A stretch of 64,000 nt of DNA, from NCBI RefSeq assembly GCF_001931685.1, contig NZ_MOOY01000007.1, positions 238,130 through 302,129 of the forward strand. The letters run 5' to 3'. Positions 8,771 through 16,942 of the stretch are shown one piece after another. The notes beneath the pieces are model-generated. The model saw nothing but the letters and a program-made list of their open reading frames with translations. It searched no databases and was not told where the DNA came from. Position numbers and translations under genes: made by a program. Every line of letters starts with the position of its first letter. Positions within the stretch are counted from its first letter, which is position 1. Source of the stretch: Pararhizobium arenae (lineage in GTDB: Bacteria > Pseudomonadota > Alphaproteobacteria > Rhizobiales > Rhizobiaceae).

Positions 8771-8867
8771 GAGGCAGTCTTTTATCAGCATGCGCAGTCT
8801 GCGTTGGATATGCTGTATGGCTGCAATGGCATCCGGATTTGGTCCGGTTATTTGTCTCCTGGCGCTT

Positions 8868-8945
8868 TCAAATGAAAAGCATTGTTGCGACGAAGACGAA
8901 CGCTGCACTTATCATGAGGACATTCAGCGAATGCGTAAGTCCCAT
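8868..8945 (-). CDS. 25-residue single-pass membrane peptide
   Basis: A short frame of 25 codons, read MGLTHSLNV and then a continuous hydrophobic stretch ending ATMLFI. The peptide is almost entirely one membrane helix. The case for a real gene rests on an optimal ribosome site, AAGGAGGG seven nt before the ATG, in an otherwise empty 478-bp intergenic region and on the strand opposite metF. The metF terminator works in both directions and would end this transcript as well. No function is recognised. Longer in-frame extensions upstream (to 9095) lack a ribosome site. Confidence 0.55.
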   Translation of the reverse strand: MGLTHSLNVLMISAAFVFVATMLFI

Positions 8946-9148
8946 AATCGGCCCTCCTTGCGTTAACGTCTGAAAGATAGGGTGAAAATGCCACACCTCA
9001 AAGAGGATTTTATGCTGCACCGCGAGAGAAGCATGCGGAAATGAGGTTATGCACAGGCTTAAGATTCTGAATATATTATATTTTATCACCGCCACATTTT
9101 TTTCACATTTCGGCCGATCTCGTTAATGTGAACGGCTGAAATATCCCG

Positions 9149-9168
9149 TGTGTCGTCAATTCGACACA
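9149..9168. terminator. Hairpin downstream of the second EamA gene
   Basis: A 7-bp stem (tgtgtcg / cgacaca, 6-nt loop) lies 16 bp after the stop of the minus-strand EamA gene. The T tract on that strand is poor, so it is only a weak terminator candidate. Confidence 0.3.
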
Positions 9169-9183
9169 GACTCACGAGGTTCG

Positions 9184-10143
9184 TTAACTTTTCCGCAGCC
9201 ACGAAATCAACCGCCCGTCCAGGACCAGCAGACCGAAGGCGATTAGTGCCATACCGGCCAGATCGGCGGCATGGAGCGTTTCTCCCAGAAACAGGAAGCC
9301 GAGCAGCACGGCGCTGGGCGGCACAAGCAGGGTGACGAGCGAAGCATTCGTTGCACCGGCCTGTGCGAGGATACGGAAATAGAGGATGTAGCCGTAGGCT
9401 GTCGAAAGCAGCGCCAGCGCGAGAATGGCCGATAAGACCGTCACCTCCGGCATGGCAAGCTGCCACGGCTGATCGATCGCAAGAGATACGGGCAGCATGA
9501 TAACGCTTGAGGCGATCAGTTGTCCGGCTGCCGTGACCGGCGGCGCAAGATCGCGGAAGCCTTTGCCATAGATGGCGGCGAAACCGTAGCTGACGGCCGC
9601 CGCCACCGGCAGGATCAATGCCCAGAGCGGCACGCCGCTGGTCGGCGAAAGGCCGGTAAACGCGCTTGGGCCGATGAGGACAGCCGTTCCGGCAAGGCCG
9701 AGCAGGCAACCTGCGATTTTCATGGCGCTCAGCCGTTCGTCCGATGTCAGCACATTGGCGATCAGGACAGTCCAGACCGGCGTGGTGGCATTGAGGATGG
9801 CCGCAAGGCCGGCGCCGATCTGCGTTTGGCCGAGGAAGATCAACGTGTGCGGGATCGCATTGTTGATCAGGCCGAGGAGAAGAAACTGGCGCCACCGGCC
9901 GGCGAAGGCCGCATAGATACCGTGCCGGCCGGCAACGTAGATCTGCAGGGCAATCGCCGCGAGCGCAACGCGCAGCAGAACCAGCGTGAACGGCGGAATG
10001 GCCGTCACCGCGATACGGGCGAAAAAGAAGGAGCCGCCCCAGATCAGGCCGAGAAGGCAGAGCAGCCCCCAGGTCGAGGCGTTCATGCGCGCCGCATGTT
10101 GCTCGCGTGCCGATAAGGCCTGTCGCTCCAGATTTCGCTGCAT
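9184..10143 (-). CDS. EamA/DMT-family transporter (second copy)
   Basis: A 319-residue membrane protein with ten predicted helices in two EamA repeats (LLCLLGLIWGGSFFFARIA opens the first, LAIDQ-LLSTAYGYILYFRIL the second). It is probably an exporter of amino acids or other small metabolites; the cargo is unknown. Start choice is between the ATG at 10143 (AAGG upstream) and the ATG at 10086, which begins directly at the first helix; the track frame from 10287 is too long. It is transcribed divergently from the CPA2 antiporter gene, with about 95 bp between. Confidence 0.82.
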   Translation of the reverse strand: MQRNLERQALSAREQHAARMNASTWGLLCLLGLIWGGSFFFARIAVTAIPPFTLVLLRVALAAIALQIYVAGRHGIYAAFAGRWRQFLLLGLINNAIPHTLIFLGQTQIGAGLAAILNATTPVWTVLIANVLTSDERLSAMKIAGCLLGLAGTAVLIGPSAFTGLSPTSGVPLWALILPVAAAVSYGFAAIYGKGFRDLAPPVTAAGQLIASSVIMLPVSLAIDQPWQLAMPEVTVLSAILALALLSTAYGYILYFRILAQAGATNASLVTLLVPPSAVLLGFLFLGETLHAADLAGMALIAFGLLVLDGRLISWLRKS

Positions 10144-10238
10144 ATGCCTTGACCTTTCAGCACCTGATTTGAAACATGGTTGCGGGATACGCATTTCGGC
10201 GTGAGATCGCCACCCGATTCGTGTGGTGACCGGGGTGA

Positions 10239-11636
10239 ATGAGGGAGCTTGCGCTGGAACCGTTAGATGCCGCCGCGCAAACCGCATCCCATGGCGATCA
10301 GGGCCTTGTCTCCATCGCTGTCGTGGTCGCCGTGGCGGCCTTGCTTGGCCTAGGGTTTCTGCGGCTGCGTCAGCCGCCGCTCGTGGGGTTCATCCTTGCC
10401 GGTATCGCGCTCGGTCCCACAGGCTTCGGCCTGATCTCCTCCAGCGGAAATGTCACCCTGCTGGCCGAAATGGGCGTCGTCGTCCTCCTGTTCTTCATTG
10501 GTATGGAGCTTTCCGTCAAGGCGTTCACCCTGACGCTTCGTCAGGCCTTGCTGGTTGCCGGCGGGCAGGTGACGGTGGCGCTTTCGGCGGCGCTGCTGAT
10601 CGAGCTGGTCACGGGCGCAAGTCTTGCCGAAGGCATGATCCTCGGTTTCGTGGCGGCAATGTCCTCGACGGTCGTTGCCATGAAAATGCTGGAGGATATG
10701 GGTGAGCTTCGCAGTGAAACGGGCAGGATCGCGATCGGTGTTCTGATCGCGCAGGATGTCGCGGTCGTGCCGATGCTGATCCTCGTCTCCAGCCTTGGTG
10801 GCGGGGAGCTGGATATCCCGGCGATCGCGCTGAAGATGATTGTTGCCATCGGCTTGCTGGCCGGTCTGCTCTGGTGGTTCGGTCACCGCAGCAAGCTGAA
10901 GATTCCCTTCAGCGAATCGATGGAAGACAAGGTCGAGATGCTGGCTCTCGGCGCCCTGGCGCTCTGCTTTTCGGCGGCCGCCGTTTCCGGCCTTGCCGGC
11001 ATGTCGCCGGCCTATGGTGCTTTTCTTGCAGGCATCGTGCTCGGCAATTCCACCTTGCGCAGTCGCATCATCCCGGTGATCGAGCCCATCCAGAGCGTTC
11101 TGCTCGTTGTTTTCTTCCTGTCCATCGGCCTGTTGATCGATTTGCCCTTCGTGTTCGATCATGCGCTTCTGCTGCTGGGCGTCGCGGTCATGGTCATCGC
11201 CGCAAAGACCGTTCTCAACATCTTCCTCCTTCGCAAAACCGGTTCTTCGCCGCAGGTCGCGCTGATTGCGGGTCTTTCGATGGCACAGATCGGCGAGTTC
11301 TCCTTCGTTCTGGCCGCCGCCGGTTTCAGTGCCGGCGTGCTGCAGCTTGATACCTACAGGTTGGCCATCACCGTCACGGCCATTTCGCTTCTCGTATCGC
11401 CGGTCTGGGTCAACCTCATGCACCGTGTCGAGAATATCGCATCCGAAGAGCTGGAAGATTACCGTGCAGCCTTTGCCGTCGCCTATGCCCGCGAGATCGC
11501 CGAGCTGTCGCGTCAGGGGCAGGCGCTTGCGGGCGCGCGCTGGTCGATACGCCTGCGTTATCGTGCCTTGCGGCTGGCACGCCACCACCGCAAGCTTCGG
11601 CGTGCGCAGCAAAAAGGGCCGGAAAACCGGCCCTGA
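10239..11636 (+). CDS. CPA2-family cation:proton antiporter (KefB/NhaS-like)
   Basis: A 465-residue Na+/H+ exchanger domain protein with about 12 membrane helices. Family-typical stretches are PPLVGFILAGIALGPTGFG, LAEMGVVVLLFFIGMEL and the helix with IAQDVAVVPML, whose aspartate is the expected ion-binding residue. The tail after about residue 400 is short, basic and cytoplasmic; there is no TrkA-N (RCK) domain of the kind found in KefB/KefC, so glutathione-style gating is unlikely. The last codons double as the stem of a terminator for the converging transglycosylase gene. Confidence 0.85.
   Translation: MRELALEPLDAAAQTASHGDQGLVSIAVVVAVAALLGLGFLRLRQPPLVGFILAGIALGPTGFGLISSSGNVTLLAEMGVVVLLFFIGMELSVKAFTLTLRQALLVAGGQVTVALSAALLIELVTGASLAEGMILGFVAAMSSTVVAMKMLEDMGELRSETGRIAIGVLIAQDVAVVPMLILVSSLGGGELDIPAIALKMIVAIGLLAGLLWWFGHRSKLKIPFSESMEDKVEMLALGALALCFSAAAVSGLAGMSPAYGAFLAGIVLGNSTLRSRIIPVIEPIQSVLLVVFFLSIGLLIDLPFVFDHALLLLGVAVMVIAAKTVLNIFLLRKTGSSPQVALIAGLSMAQIGEFSFVLAAAGFSAGVLQLDTYRLAITVTAISLLVSPVWVNLMHRVENIASEELEDYRAAFAVAYAREIAELSRQGQALAGARWSIRLRYRALRLARHHRKLRRAQQKGPENRP
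11615..11634 (-). terminator. Terminator of the MltB-type gene, embedded in the antiporter 3' end
   Basis: An agggccgg / ccggccct stem with an AAAA loop. On the minus strand it is followed by a run of T residues, 27 bp past the MltB stop. It overlaps the last codons of the antiporter, so the two genes share the sequence. Confidence 0.7.
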
Positions 11637-11661
11637 GAATGCTGCTCCTGCTGATCTGGGC

Positions 11662-12858
11662 TCAGAGGGCGTTCAGAACCGCTTCCGTTGCCCAGCCATC
11701 CGCAGGAATGCCGAGCCGCAGCTGTTCCTGTTGCAGCGCCGCGCGTGTGCCCGAGCCGAGGATGCCGTCGATCTTGCCGACATCATGGCCCATGCCCTGG
11801 AGCTTCGTCTGAAGCGCCTTCATGGCGTCATCGCTCAGGCCCTTTTCAGGGTTCCCGCCATTATAGGACGGAGCGCCGTTGAGGCGGGTGGCGAAATAGG
11901 CGGCCGAGGTCGTGTAGATGAACGACTGGTTCCATTCGAGATAGATGTTGAAGTTTGGATAGGTCATGAAGGCCACGCCCTTGCGGCCCTGCGGCAGGAC
12001 GACGGAGGCCGGCAGCTGGCTGAAAGAGGTGTCGCCGTCGCGCGGCGTGACGCCGAGCGCAAACCAGTCGCCGGCGGTCATGCCCTGCTGCAGCCCGGTT
12101 TTTTCCCAGGGCAGGTTTTCCGGCACGCTGACTTCCTGAATCCAGGGCTGGCCGGCCTTGAAACCAAGGCTTGAGATGAACTTTGCTGCCGTCATGATGG
12201 CGTCTGGTGAGCTTTCCTTGAGCTTCACATGGCCATCGCCGTCGCCATCGACGCCATGCGCGATGATATCCTCTGGCAGCATCTGCACCTGACCGATCTC
12301 GCCGGCCCAGGCACCGGTGGTCGCCGCCGGATCGAGATCGCCGTGCTGGACCATCTCGATGGCCGCGATCAGCTGCGGACGGAACATCTCCGGGCGGCGG
12401 CAGTCATGGGCGAGCGTGACAAGGGCATTGCGGGTGTTGAAATCCCCCTGAACGGCACCGAAGTCGGTTTCCAGTGCCCAGAAGGCCGTGATCACCGGTG
12501 CCGGTACGCCGAATTCCTTCTCGGCGCGGGCGAAGACGTCGGCATATTCCTTCATTTTCTTCGCGCCGATATCAAGGCGCGCCTTGCTGACGGTGCGGCT
12601 CGAGAATTCGGTAAAACTTTGCTTGAATACGCCTTGCGCGCGGTCGCGGTCGAGCACCTTCTCGTCGATCCTTGCACCGGCAAGCGCCTGATCGACAATA
12701 TCGGCAGGAATGCCCTTGGCAACGGCTTCCGCCTTCACGCCTTCGAGGAAGGTCGATAGGTCGCCGCCACAGGCCGGCGCCTGCTGTGCAAAGGCAGACG
12801 ATGCCATGAGAGAGACGAAGGCGGTGGAGACAAGCAGTGGCCGAACGCGGCGGAACAT
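11662..12858 (-). CDS. Lytic murein transglycosylase, MltB family, with peptidoglycan-binding domain
   Basis: A 398-residue exported enzyme. The signal peptide ends at SSAFA-QQ; there is no lipobox, so it is periplasmic rather than a lipoprotein like enteric MltB. The SLT_2 catalytic domain covers about 30-320, with the catalytic glutamate in FWALETDFGAVQG and the GEIGQVQMLP segment. A C-terminal PG_binding_1 domain (about 335-398, DDAMKALQTKLQGMGH onward) targets murein. It cleaves the MurNAc-GlcNAc bond with formation of 1,6-anhydro ends. Monocistronic, convergent with the antiporter. Confidence 0.9.
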   Translation of the reverse strand: MFRRVRPLLVSTAFVSLMASSAFAQQAPACGGDLSTFLEGVKAEAVAKGIPADIVDQALAGARIDEKVLDRDRAQGVFKQSFTEFSSRTVSKARLDIGAKKMKEYADVFARAEKEFGVPAPVITAFWALETDFGAVQGDFNTRNALVTLAHDCRRPEMFRPQLIAAIEMVQHGDLDPAATTGAWAGEIGQVQMLPEDIIAHGVDGDGDGHVKLKESSPDAIMTAAKFISSLGFKAGQPWIQEVSVPENLPWEKTGLQQGMTAGDWFALGVTPRDGDTSFSQLPASVVLPQGRKGVAFMTYPNFNIYLEWNQSFIYTTSAAYFATRLNGAPSYNGGNPEKGLSDDAMKALQTKLQGMGHDVGKIDGILGSGTRAALQQEQLRLGIPADGWATEAVLNAL

Positions 12859-13075
12859 CGCAAATCCTTCAAATATTTGTCCGTGCTGCTCAGGGGCGGA
12901 GCAGGGCGGATGCGCTGGGTTTCAGAACGTGATGCACGCCGATGCCATGGCATTGGGGCGGAAACAAGAATTTTGTATTCACGCTTTTAGCGAAGGTGAG
13001 CCTGCAGGCAAAGGCCTGACCTGCCGCGGCAATGGCAGAGTGGATGGTGATCGACGAATGGTATAGAATGAGAGC

Positions 13076-13372
13076 ATGAGCAAGGCGGAAACCATCGAGA
13101 AGTTGCGTCAACATGCCGAAGCCATGAAAGGCATGGGCGCGACTGCACTTTATCTTTTTGGGTCGGTCGGTCGCAACGAGGCTGATGCGTCCAGCGATAT
13201 CGATCTGTTTATCGACTACGATTCAGAAAGGCGGTTTTCGCTGCTCGATCTTGTCGAGATCAAGCAATATCTCGAAGAGAGATTTCAACTGGATATAGAT
13301 GTTACGACACGCAGCAGCCTGCATCCGATGCTGCGTGATGACATCAAACGCAGCGCTATCCGTATCTTCTGA
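13076..13372 (+). CDS. mntA: MntA-type minimal nucleotidyltransferase (antitoxin of a HEPN/MNT pair)
   Basis: A 98-residue protein with the full minimal nucleotidyltransferase motif, FGSVGRNEADASSDIDLFID (G-S, then D-x-D), and a third acidic position in LDIDV. In MntA/HepT modules the nucleotidyltransferase adenylylates and silences the HEPN ribonuclease. The stop overlaps the next start by one nucleotide (TGATG), the usual arrangement for these pairs. The partner gene is frameshifted here, so this may be an orphan antitoxin. Confidence 0.82.
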   Translation: MSKAETIEKLRQHAEAMKGMGATALYLFGSVGRNEADASSDIDLFIDYDSERRFSLLDLVEIKQYLEERFQLDIDVTTRSSLHPMLRDDIKRSAIRIF

Positions 13373-13717
13373 TGGCTCCGCGCAAGGTCGGGCCAGTTCT
13401 TGCGGAAATACTGGAAGCCATCGAGACCCATACGGCTGGTAAAAGCCTTGCGGATTTTCAACAAAGCTGGCTTTTGCGTCTTGCCGTCCAAAGGGCCTTG
13501 GAAATTATATCCGAAGCCGCTCGGCATATTCCCGATGAGCTGCTGGTTATTGCACCGCGCGTCCGTTGTAAGCAAATCCGCGGCATCGGAAACATCCTTC
13601 GGCACGAATATCACAAAAATCGCGGACGATGTGATCTTGGCCGTTATCAGCAATGATATCGCGCCGCTGAGGGCTGCCGTTGAAGCTATCCGCCGACAGT
13701 TGGAAGTCGGGGAATAA
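13372..13717 (+). pseudogene. hepT: HepT-like HEPN toxin (DUF86), frameshifted
   Basis: The frame from 13372 follows the DUF86/HepT pattern (RALEIISEAARHIPDELL, then RGIGNILRHEYH) and then loses similarity (KNRGRCDLGRYQQ, stop at 13656). The expected continuation, KIADDVILAVISNDI and so on to a stop at 13717, is present in the next frame. The switch falls in a run of five A residues at 13615-13619; four would restore a single frame of about 115 residues. This could be a genuine inactivating mutation of a toxin or a homopolymer sequencing error. The truncated product still contains the RHEYH segment. Confidence 0.72.
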
Positions 13718-13746
13718 GGCGGTGGCCTTTCACCGAACGCTGCGTT

Positions 13747-14547
13747 TCAGTTCTGCGCCACCTGTTGTGGCCGTGTGACTGCCGCAACCCACTTCTTCCA
13801 GTTCGCGGCAGAACCGGAAAAGACATTGATATCGGTTTCGCCGTCGATACCGGGAATGACGCCGGTGCTGGTGTATTGCCAGAAAGCCCAGCGGCGGTCG
13901 GAGTAGATTTCGTTCGGATGCTGGGCGACCGCGCGCACCCAGAAATGATAGTCGTTGAACTGGCCGACAAGGTTGTCGCGGTGGAAATCGACGGAGGTGT
14001 AGATGATCGGCCGTTTGCCGTAGTGGGCTTCAAGCCGATCCATGAAACGTTTCATCTCGGCCCGCACCGTCAGCGCCGGCGGGCGCAGGCGGCAGGTCGG
14101 GGATTCATTGTTCCACTCGACGTCGAGAACCGGCGGCATTTGCACGGCGCTTTTCGGGACATTGGCGATGAACCAGTCTGCCTGTTCATCCGCGGTGGAG
14201 CAGAAGTAATAGAAGTGATAGGGCGCATAGGCGAGCCCGGCGGCGTGTGCACCCCGCCAGTAGTCGTTGAAGCGGCTATCGACGCGATCCTTGCCTTCCG
14301 TTGCCTTCATGAACACGAAGGAAACTCCGGACTTGCGAACCTTTGCCCAGTCGACGTCGCCGTTCCATTTGGACACGTCGATACCGTGGACGGCGTGATG
14401 ATGCGGCGTGCGCTCTCCGAAATTCTGCGGGTCCTTGTCCTGAAAGCGCGGCGGAATGGAGGACGTCGATACGAGGTCGTAGTCCGCATAGGTGCAGGCC
14501 GAAAGAAGCGTCAGGATAGGCAAGAGAGCCATAAAATGCCGGCGCAT
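13747..14547 (-). CDS. GH25 (lysozyme-like) lipoprotein
   Basis: A 266-residue protein with a lipoprotein signal (hydrophobic segment then LLSAC lipobox), so it is anchored to a membrane facing the periplasm. The rest is a glycosyl hydrolase family 25 domain: HGIDVSKWNGDVDWAKV opens the barrel, VLDVEWNN carries the catalytic acids, and FWQYTSTGVIPGIDGETDIN closes it. GH25 enzymes cleave the MurNAc-GlcNAc bond of peptidoglycan. The gene is alone between hepT and btaB; it converges with the MntA/HepT pair. Confidence 0.88.
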   Translation of the reverse strand: MRRHFMALLPILTLLSACTYADYDLVSTSSIPPRFQDKDPQNFGERTPHHHAVHGIDVSKWNGDVDWAKVRKSGVSFVFMKATEGKDRVDSRFNDYWRGAHAAGLAYAPYHFYYFCSTADEQADWFIANVPKSAVQMPPVLDVEWNNESPTCRLRPPALTVRAEMKRFMDRLEAHYGKRPIIYTSVDFHRDNLVGQFNDYHFWVRAVAQHPNEIYSDRRWAFWQYTSTGVIPGIDGETDINVFSGSAANWKKWVAAVTRPQQVAQN

Positions 14548-14729
14548 GAGGTTTCCGTTCCGAAACGATTGGATGGTGCGACCTCACACGATCATGCCCT
14601 TGATGTGACGATCCCCCGGGAGGCGTGAGCCCCATAGTCGTCCTATCATGGTAAAAAATAGGTTATTTTCAAGCCGCAAATGATTGAACGGCAAGCCCGA
14701 TAAGCCGGGTAGACAGCCTCAATCAAGCT

Positions 14730-15398
14730 TCAGGCGTGGCGGCGGTAGGTTGCGAGCCAGGCGTAACCGCGACCCAGCGATCGAAATTCGAGGGTCGCGC
14801 CGGCGCTGTCCGCCCGCTGCCGGAGCACCTTCAGGAGATCCGGGCGTGGTGTGACGTGGAAACGTGCAAGCCACGCCTTGAGGCCTGTTCCCACAAAACC
14901 GGGAAGACCTTCCTGCTGGCCAAAATCGGCAATGTGCAGCGATCCGCCCGGTTTCAGCGCCCCGATGGCCGCATCGATTGCCGCTTCCCAGTCCGGGATC
15001 ATCGACAAGGCATAGGAGATCACGATGCGGTCGAAACCATCGGTGCCGAACTGTTGCGAGGAGAAGTTCGTGGCGTCCGCGACCCGAAGTACCGGAGCAG
15101 TTGCGCCTTTCTGCCCGAGCCCGGCAAGCTTTGCTTGCGCGCTCGCCAGCATCTCGGCAGAGATATCCAGTCCGTAAAGCCGGCAGTTCGGAAAACGCTT
15201 TGCGATCAGGGCCATGTTTCGCCCGGTTCCGCAACCGACCTCCAGCACGCTGCCGCGGCGGGGCGCATCGAGATTGCGAATGAGCGTATCGCGTCCGAAG
15301 AGATAGTATTTGCGGGTGAGGTCATAGATGTGCCGCTGGTAACGGTACATCCGGTCCATGCGGGCCGCATGGGTGTCCAGGCTTGGGGAAAGGCTCAC
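14730..15398 (-). CDS. btaB: Diacylglyceryl-homoserine N-methyltransferase BtaB
   Basis: A 222-residue SAM methyltransferase (motif VLEVGCGTGRNMALIA, LYGLDIS, ALKPGGSLHIADFG) that methylates diacylglyceryl-homoserine three times to give the betaine lipid DGTS. The function rests on its partner: it directly follows btaA and starts with GTG in a 4-nt GTGA overlap with the btaA stop, preceded by AGGAAG. The longer frame from 15488 runs far into btaA and is rejected. The Y-RYQRHIYDLTRKYYLFGRD N-terminus is characteristic of BtaB. Confidence 0.88.
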   Translation of the reverse strand: MSLSPSLDTHAARMDRMYRYQRHIYDLTRKYYLFGRDTLIRNLDAPRRGSVLEVGCGTGRNMALIAKRFPNCRLYGLDISAEMLASAQAKLAGLGQKGATAPVLRVADATNFSSQQFGTDGFDRIVISYALSMIPDWEAAIDAAIGALKPGGSLHIADFGQQEGLPGFVGTGLKAWLARFHVTPRPDLLKVLRQRADSAGATLEFRSLGRGYAWLATYRRHA

Positions 15399-16645
15399 GG
15401 CTTCTTCCTGTAGATGTGGAAACCGCCATAGATGGCCGATCGATCCCTGTGGCCGAGTTCCATTGAACGGCTCGCGTCGTAATCCCACTGATTGAGCAGG
15501 GCTTCGGAGAGGCGACCGGTCAGAATGCTGTCTTCGGCAGCGGTGCGGAAGATCACCATGGCGCCGGGGGCTGCGGTACGGCTGATTTCACTCCAGAGAT
15601 CGTTCAGCTGTGCGTCGGTCATCCAGTCCTGCGCGTCGAGCAGCACGTAACGATCAACGGTTCCGGCGGCCTTGCCGGAGAGTAGTTCGGTGTAGCTGGC
15701 GTGATGAACCGTAACGCGTTCTGCGCCGTCACGGATCGCGTCGCGACGGCTTTCCTGCAGGTAAAGCGGCAGAGCGCCTTCATGGGCCTGCGGATAGCGG
15801 CGGGCGAAGGCCTGCCAGGCAAAATAGTTTTCCTTCAAGGGGAAGTGACACACCAGCTTTTCGAGTCGCGCCCGCAACACGCTCGAAAGCGAGCGTTCTT
15901 CGCTGAGCCGCGCCAGTTCGTCGAACTGCTGCGGCGGGATACCAAGGCCGAAGAGCGAACTTTTGCGCGCCGTAATCCAGCGCACCACCGGGCGGTCGAA
16001 AAGGGGCGCCAGGCGCTCATCGAAAAACTGGCGCTGTTCGCGAATGGAGCGTGCCTTCACCAGTTCCTTCGGATCCACACCGTGCAACCGCGCGAGCAGA
16101 TGCCCGAGCCCGATGAAACGGCCAAGCAGGCCGGTGCGGTAGATGTTGCGCGAGAAAACGCGGATGCGACGACGTCCGATCAGGTCGCGGCCGTTCCAGT
16201 AGTCGCGCGTCTCCCGGTCGAGCTTGGAGGCGATGAAGAGGTCGAAAGCCTGGATATTGCTGGCGTGCCCGGCTTCGGCGAAAAAGCGGCGTATATCGCC
16301 ATAGCTCGGCAGATGCCGGAAGGCGGCAAGCTTGAGCCGGTTCAGCGCGATGTGATGCCGGTTGAGATCAACCACATCAATCTTGGCCGGTCCGGCGGAA
16401 AGATAGGCCAGCATGTTGCAGCCGCCGGACCCGATCGTGACGATCCTGTGGTGCGGCTTGATCTGCATCGCCTCCATATCCACGGCCGGGTCTTCCCAGA
16501 TTTGCGGGTAGACGAGCCCGGAAAACAGGAGGCCGAACAGCCGTTCGGAAAGGCCGGCCGGGCTGAGGGCGTCGTGTTGAAGAAGGGCGGTCTTGAGCTT
16601 GGCTTTGGTGCTGCCATAGCCGGCATCGGGGGCGAGATCAGTCAT
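15395..16645 (-). CDS. btaA: SAM:diacylglycerol 3-amino-3-carboxypropyltransferase BtaA
   Basis: A 416-residue DUF3419/BtaA protein. It transfers the aminocarboxypropyl group of SAM to diacylglycerol, the first step of phosphorus-free betaine lipid (DGTS) synthesis at the inner membrane. Visible marks are YPQIWEDPAVDMEAM, the SAM-site stretch IVTIGSGGCNMLAYL and DVVDLNRHHIALNRLKLAA. The ATG at 16645 gives the usual N-terminus; extensions upstream lack family similarity. In Sinorhizobium the pathway is induced by phosphate starvation through PhoB, and a candidate Pho box lies upstream here. Confidence 0.92.
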   Translation of the reverse strand: MTDLAPDAGYGSTKAKLKTALLQHDALSPAGLSERLFGLLFSGLVYPQIWEDPAVDMEAMQIKPHHRIVTIGSGGCNMLAYLSAGPAKIDVVDLNRHHIALNRLKLAAFRHLPSYGDIRRFFAEAGHASNIQAFDLFIASKLDRETRDYWNGRDLIGRRRIRVFSRNIYRTGLLGRFIGLGHLLARLHGVDPKELVKARSIREQRQFFDERLAPLFDRPVVRWITARKSSLFGLGIPPQQFDELARLSEERSLSSVLRARLEKLVCHFPLKENYFAWQAFARRYPQAHEGALPLYLQESRRDAIRDGAERVTVHHASYTELLSGKAAGTVDRYVLLDAQDWMTDAQLNDLWSEISRTAAPGAMVIFRTAAEDSILTGRLSEALLNQWDYDASRSMELGHRDRSAIYGGFHIYRKKP

Positions 16646-16690
16646 TGCGCTGCCATCCGTTTTGAAGTTGACCGCTTTTATGGCGAGTCC

Positions 16691-16708
16691 GCTACAGTTT
16701 GATGACGT
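16691..16708 (-). promoter_or_regulatory. Candidate Pho box upstream of btaAB
   Basis: On the minus strand the 18-mer acgtcatcaaactgtagc matches about 12 of 18 positions of the two-repeat PhoB site (CTGTCAT-N4-CTGTCAC type), with the spacing kept. It lies 46 bp before the btaA start. The match is partial, so this rests partly on the known PhoB control of btaA. Confidence 0.4.
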
Positions 16709-16942
16709 CATAAAGGAACAACCGCGCCGCCAATCTGGATGATGGGGCAAGGTTCGTGGCCATATACGCGCCGATTGCGCATCAAGCGTTTGTTAAACAT
16801 GGCAGTTCGCACATTGCGTGTGGCGATGACACATTCATGATTTGGTAGCGAAATGGTTTATACAGTCCCCCCAATTTTAATGAGGCACATTTTCCATGTG
16901 CCATTTTGCGAAACCAGTCACAGCAGAATCAAATCTGTCGGG

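Noticed and set aside
8769..8966. 65-codon plus-strand ORF after metF
   Set aside because: It begins inside the metF terminator and has no ribosome site; the opposite strand has a better-supported peptide gene.
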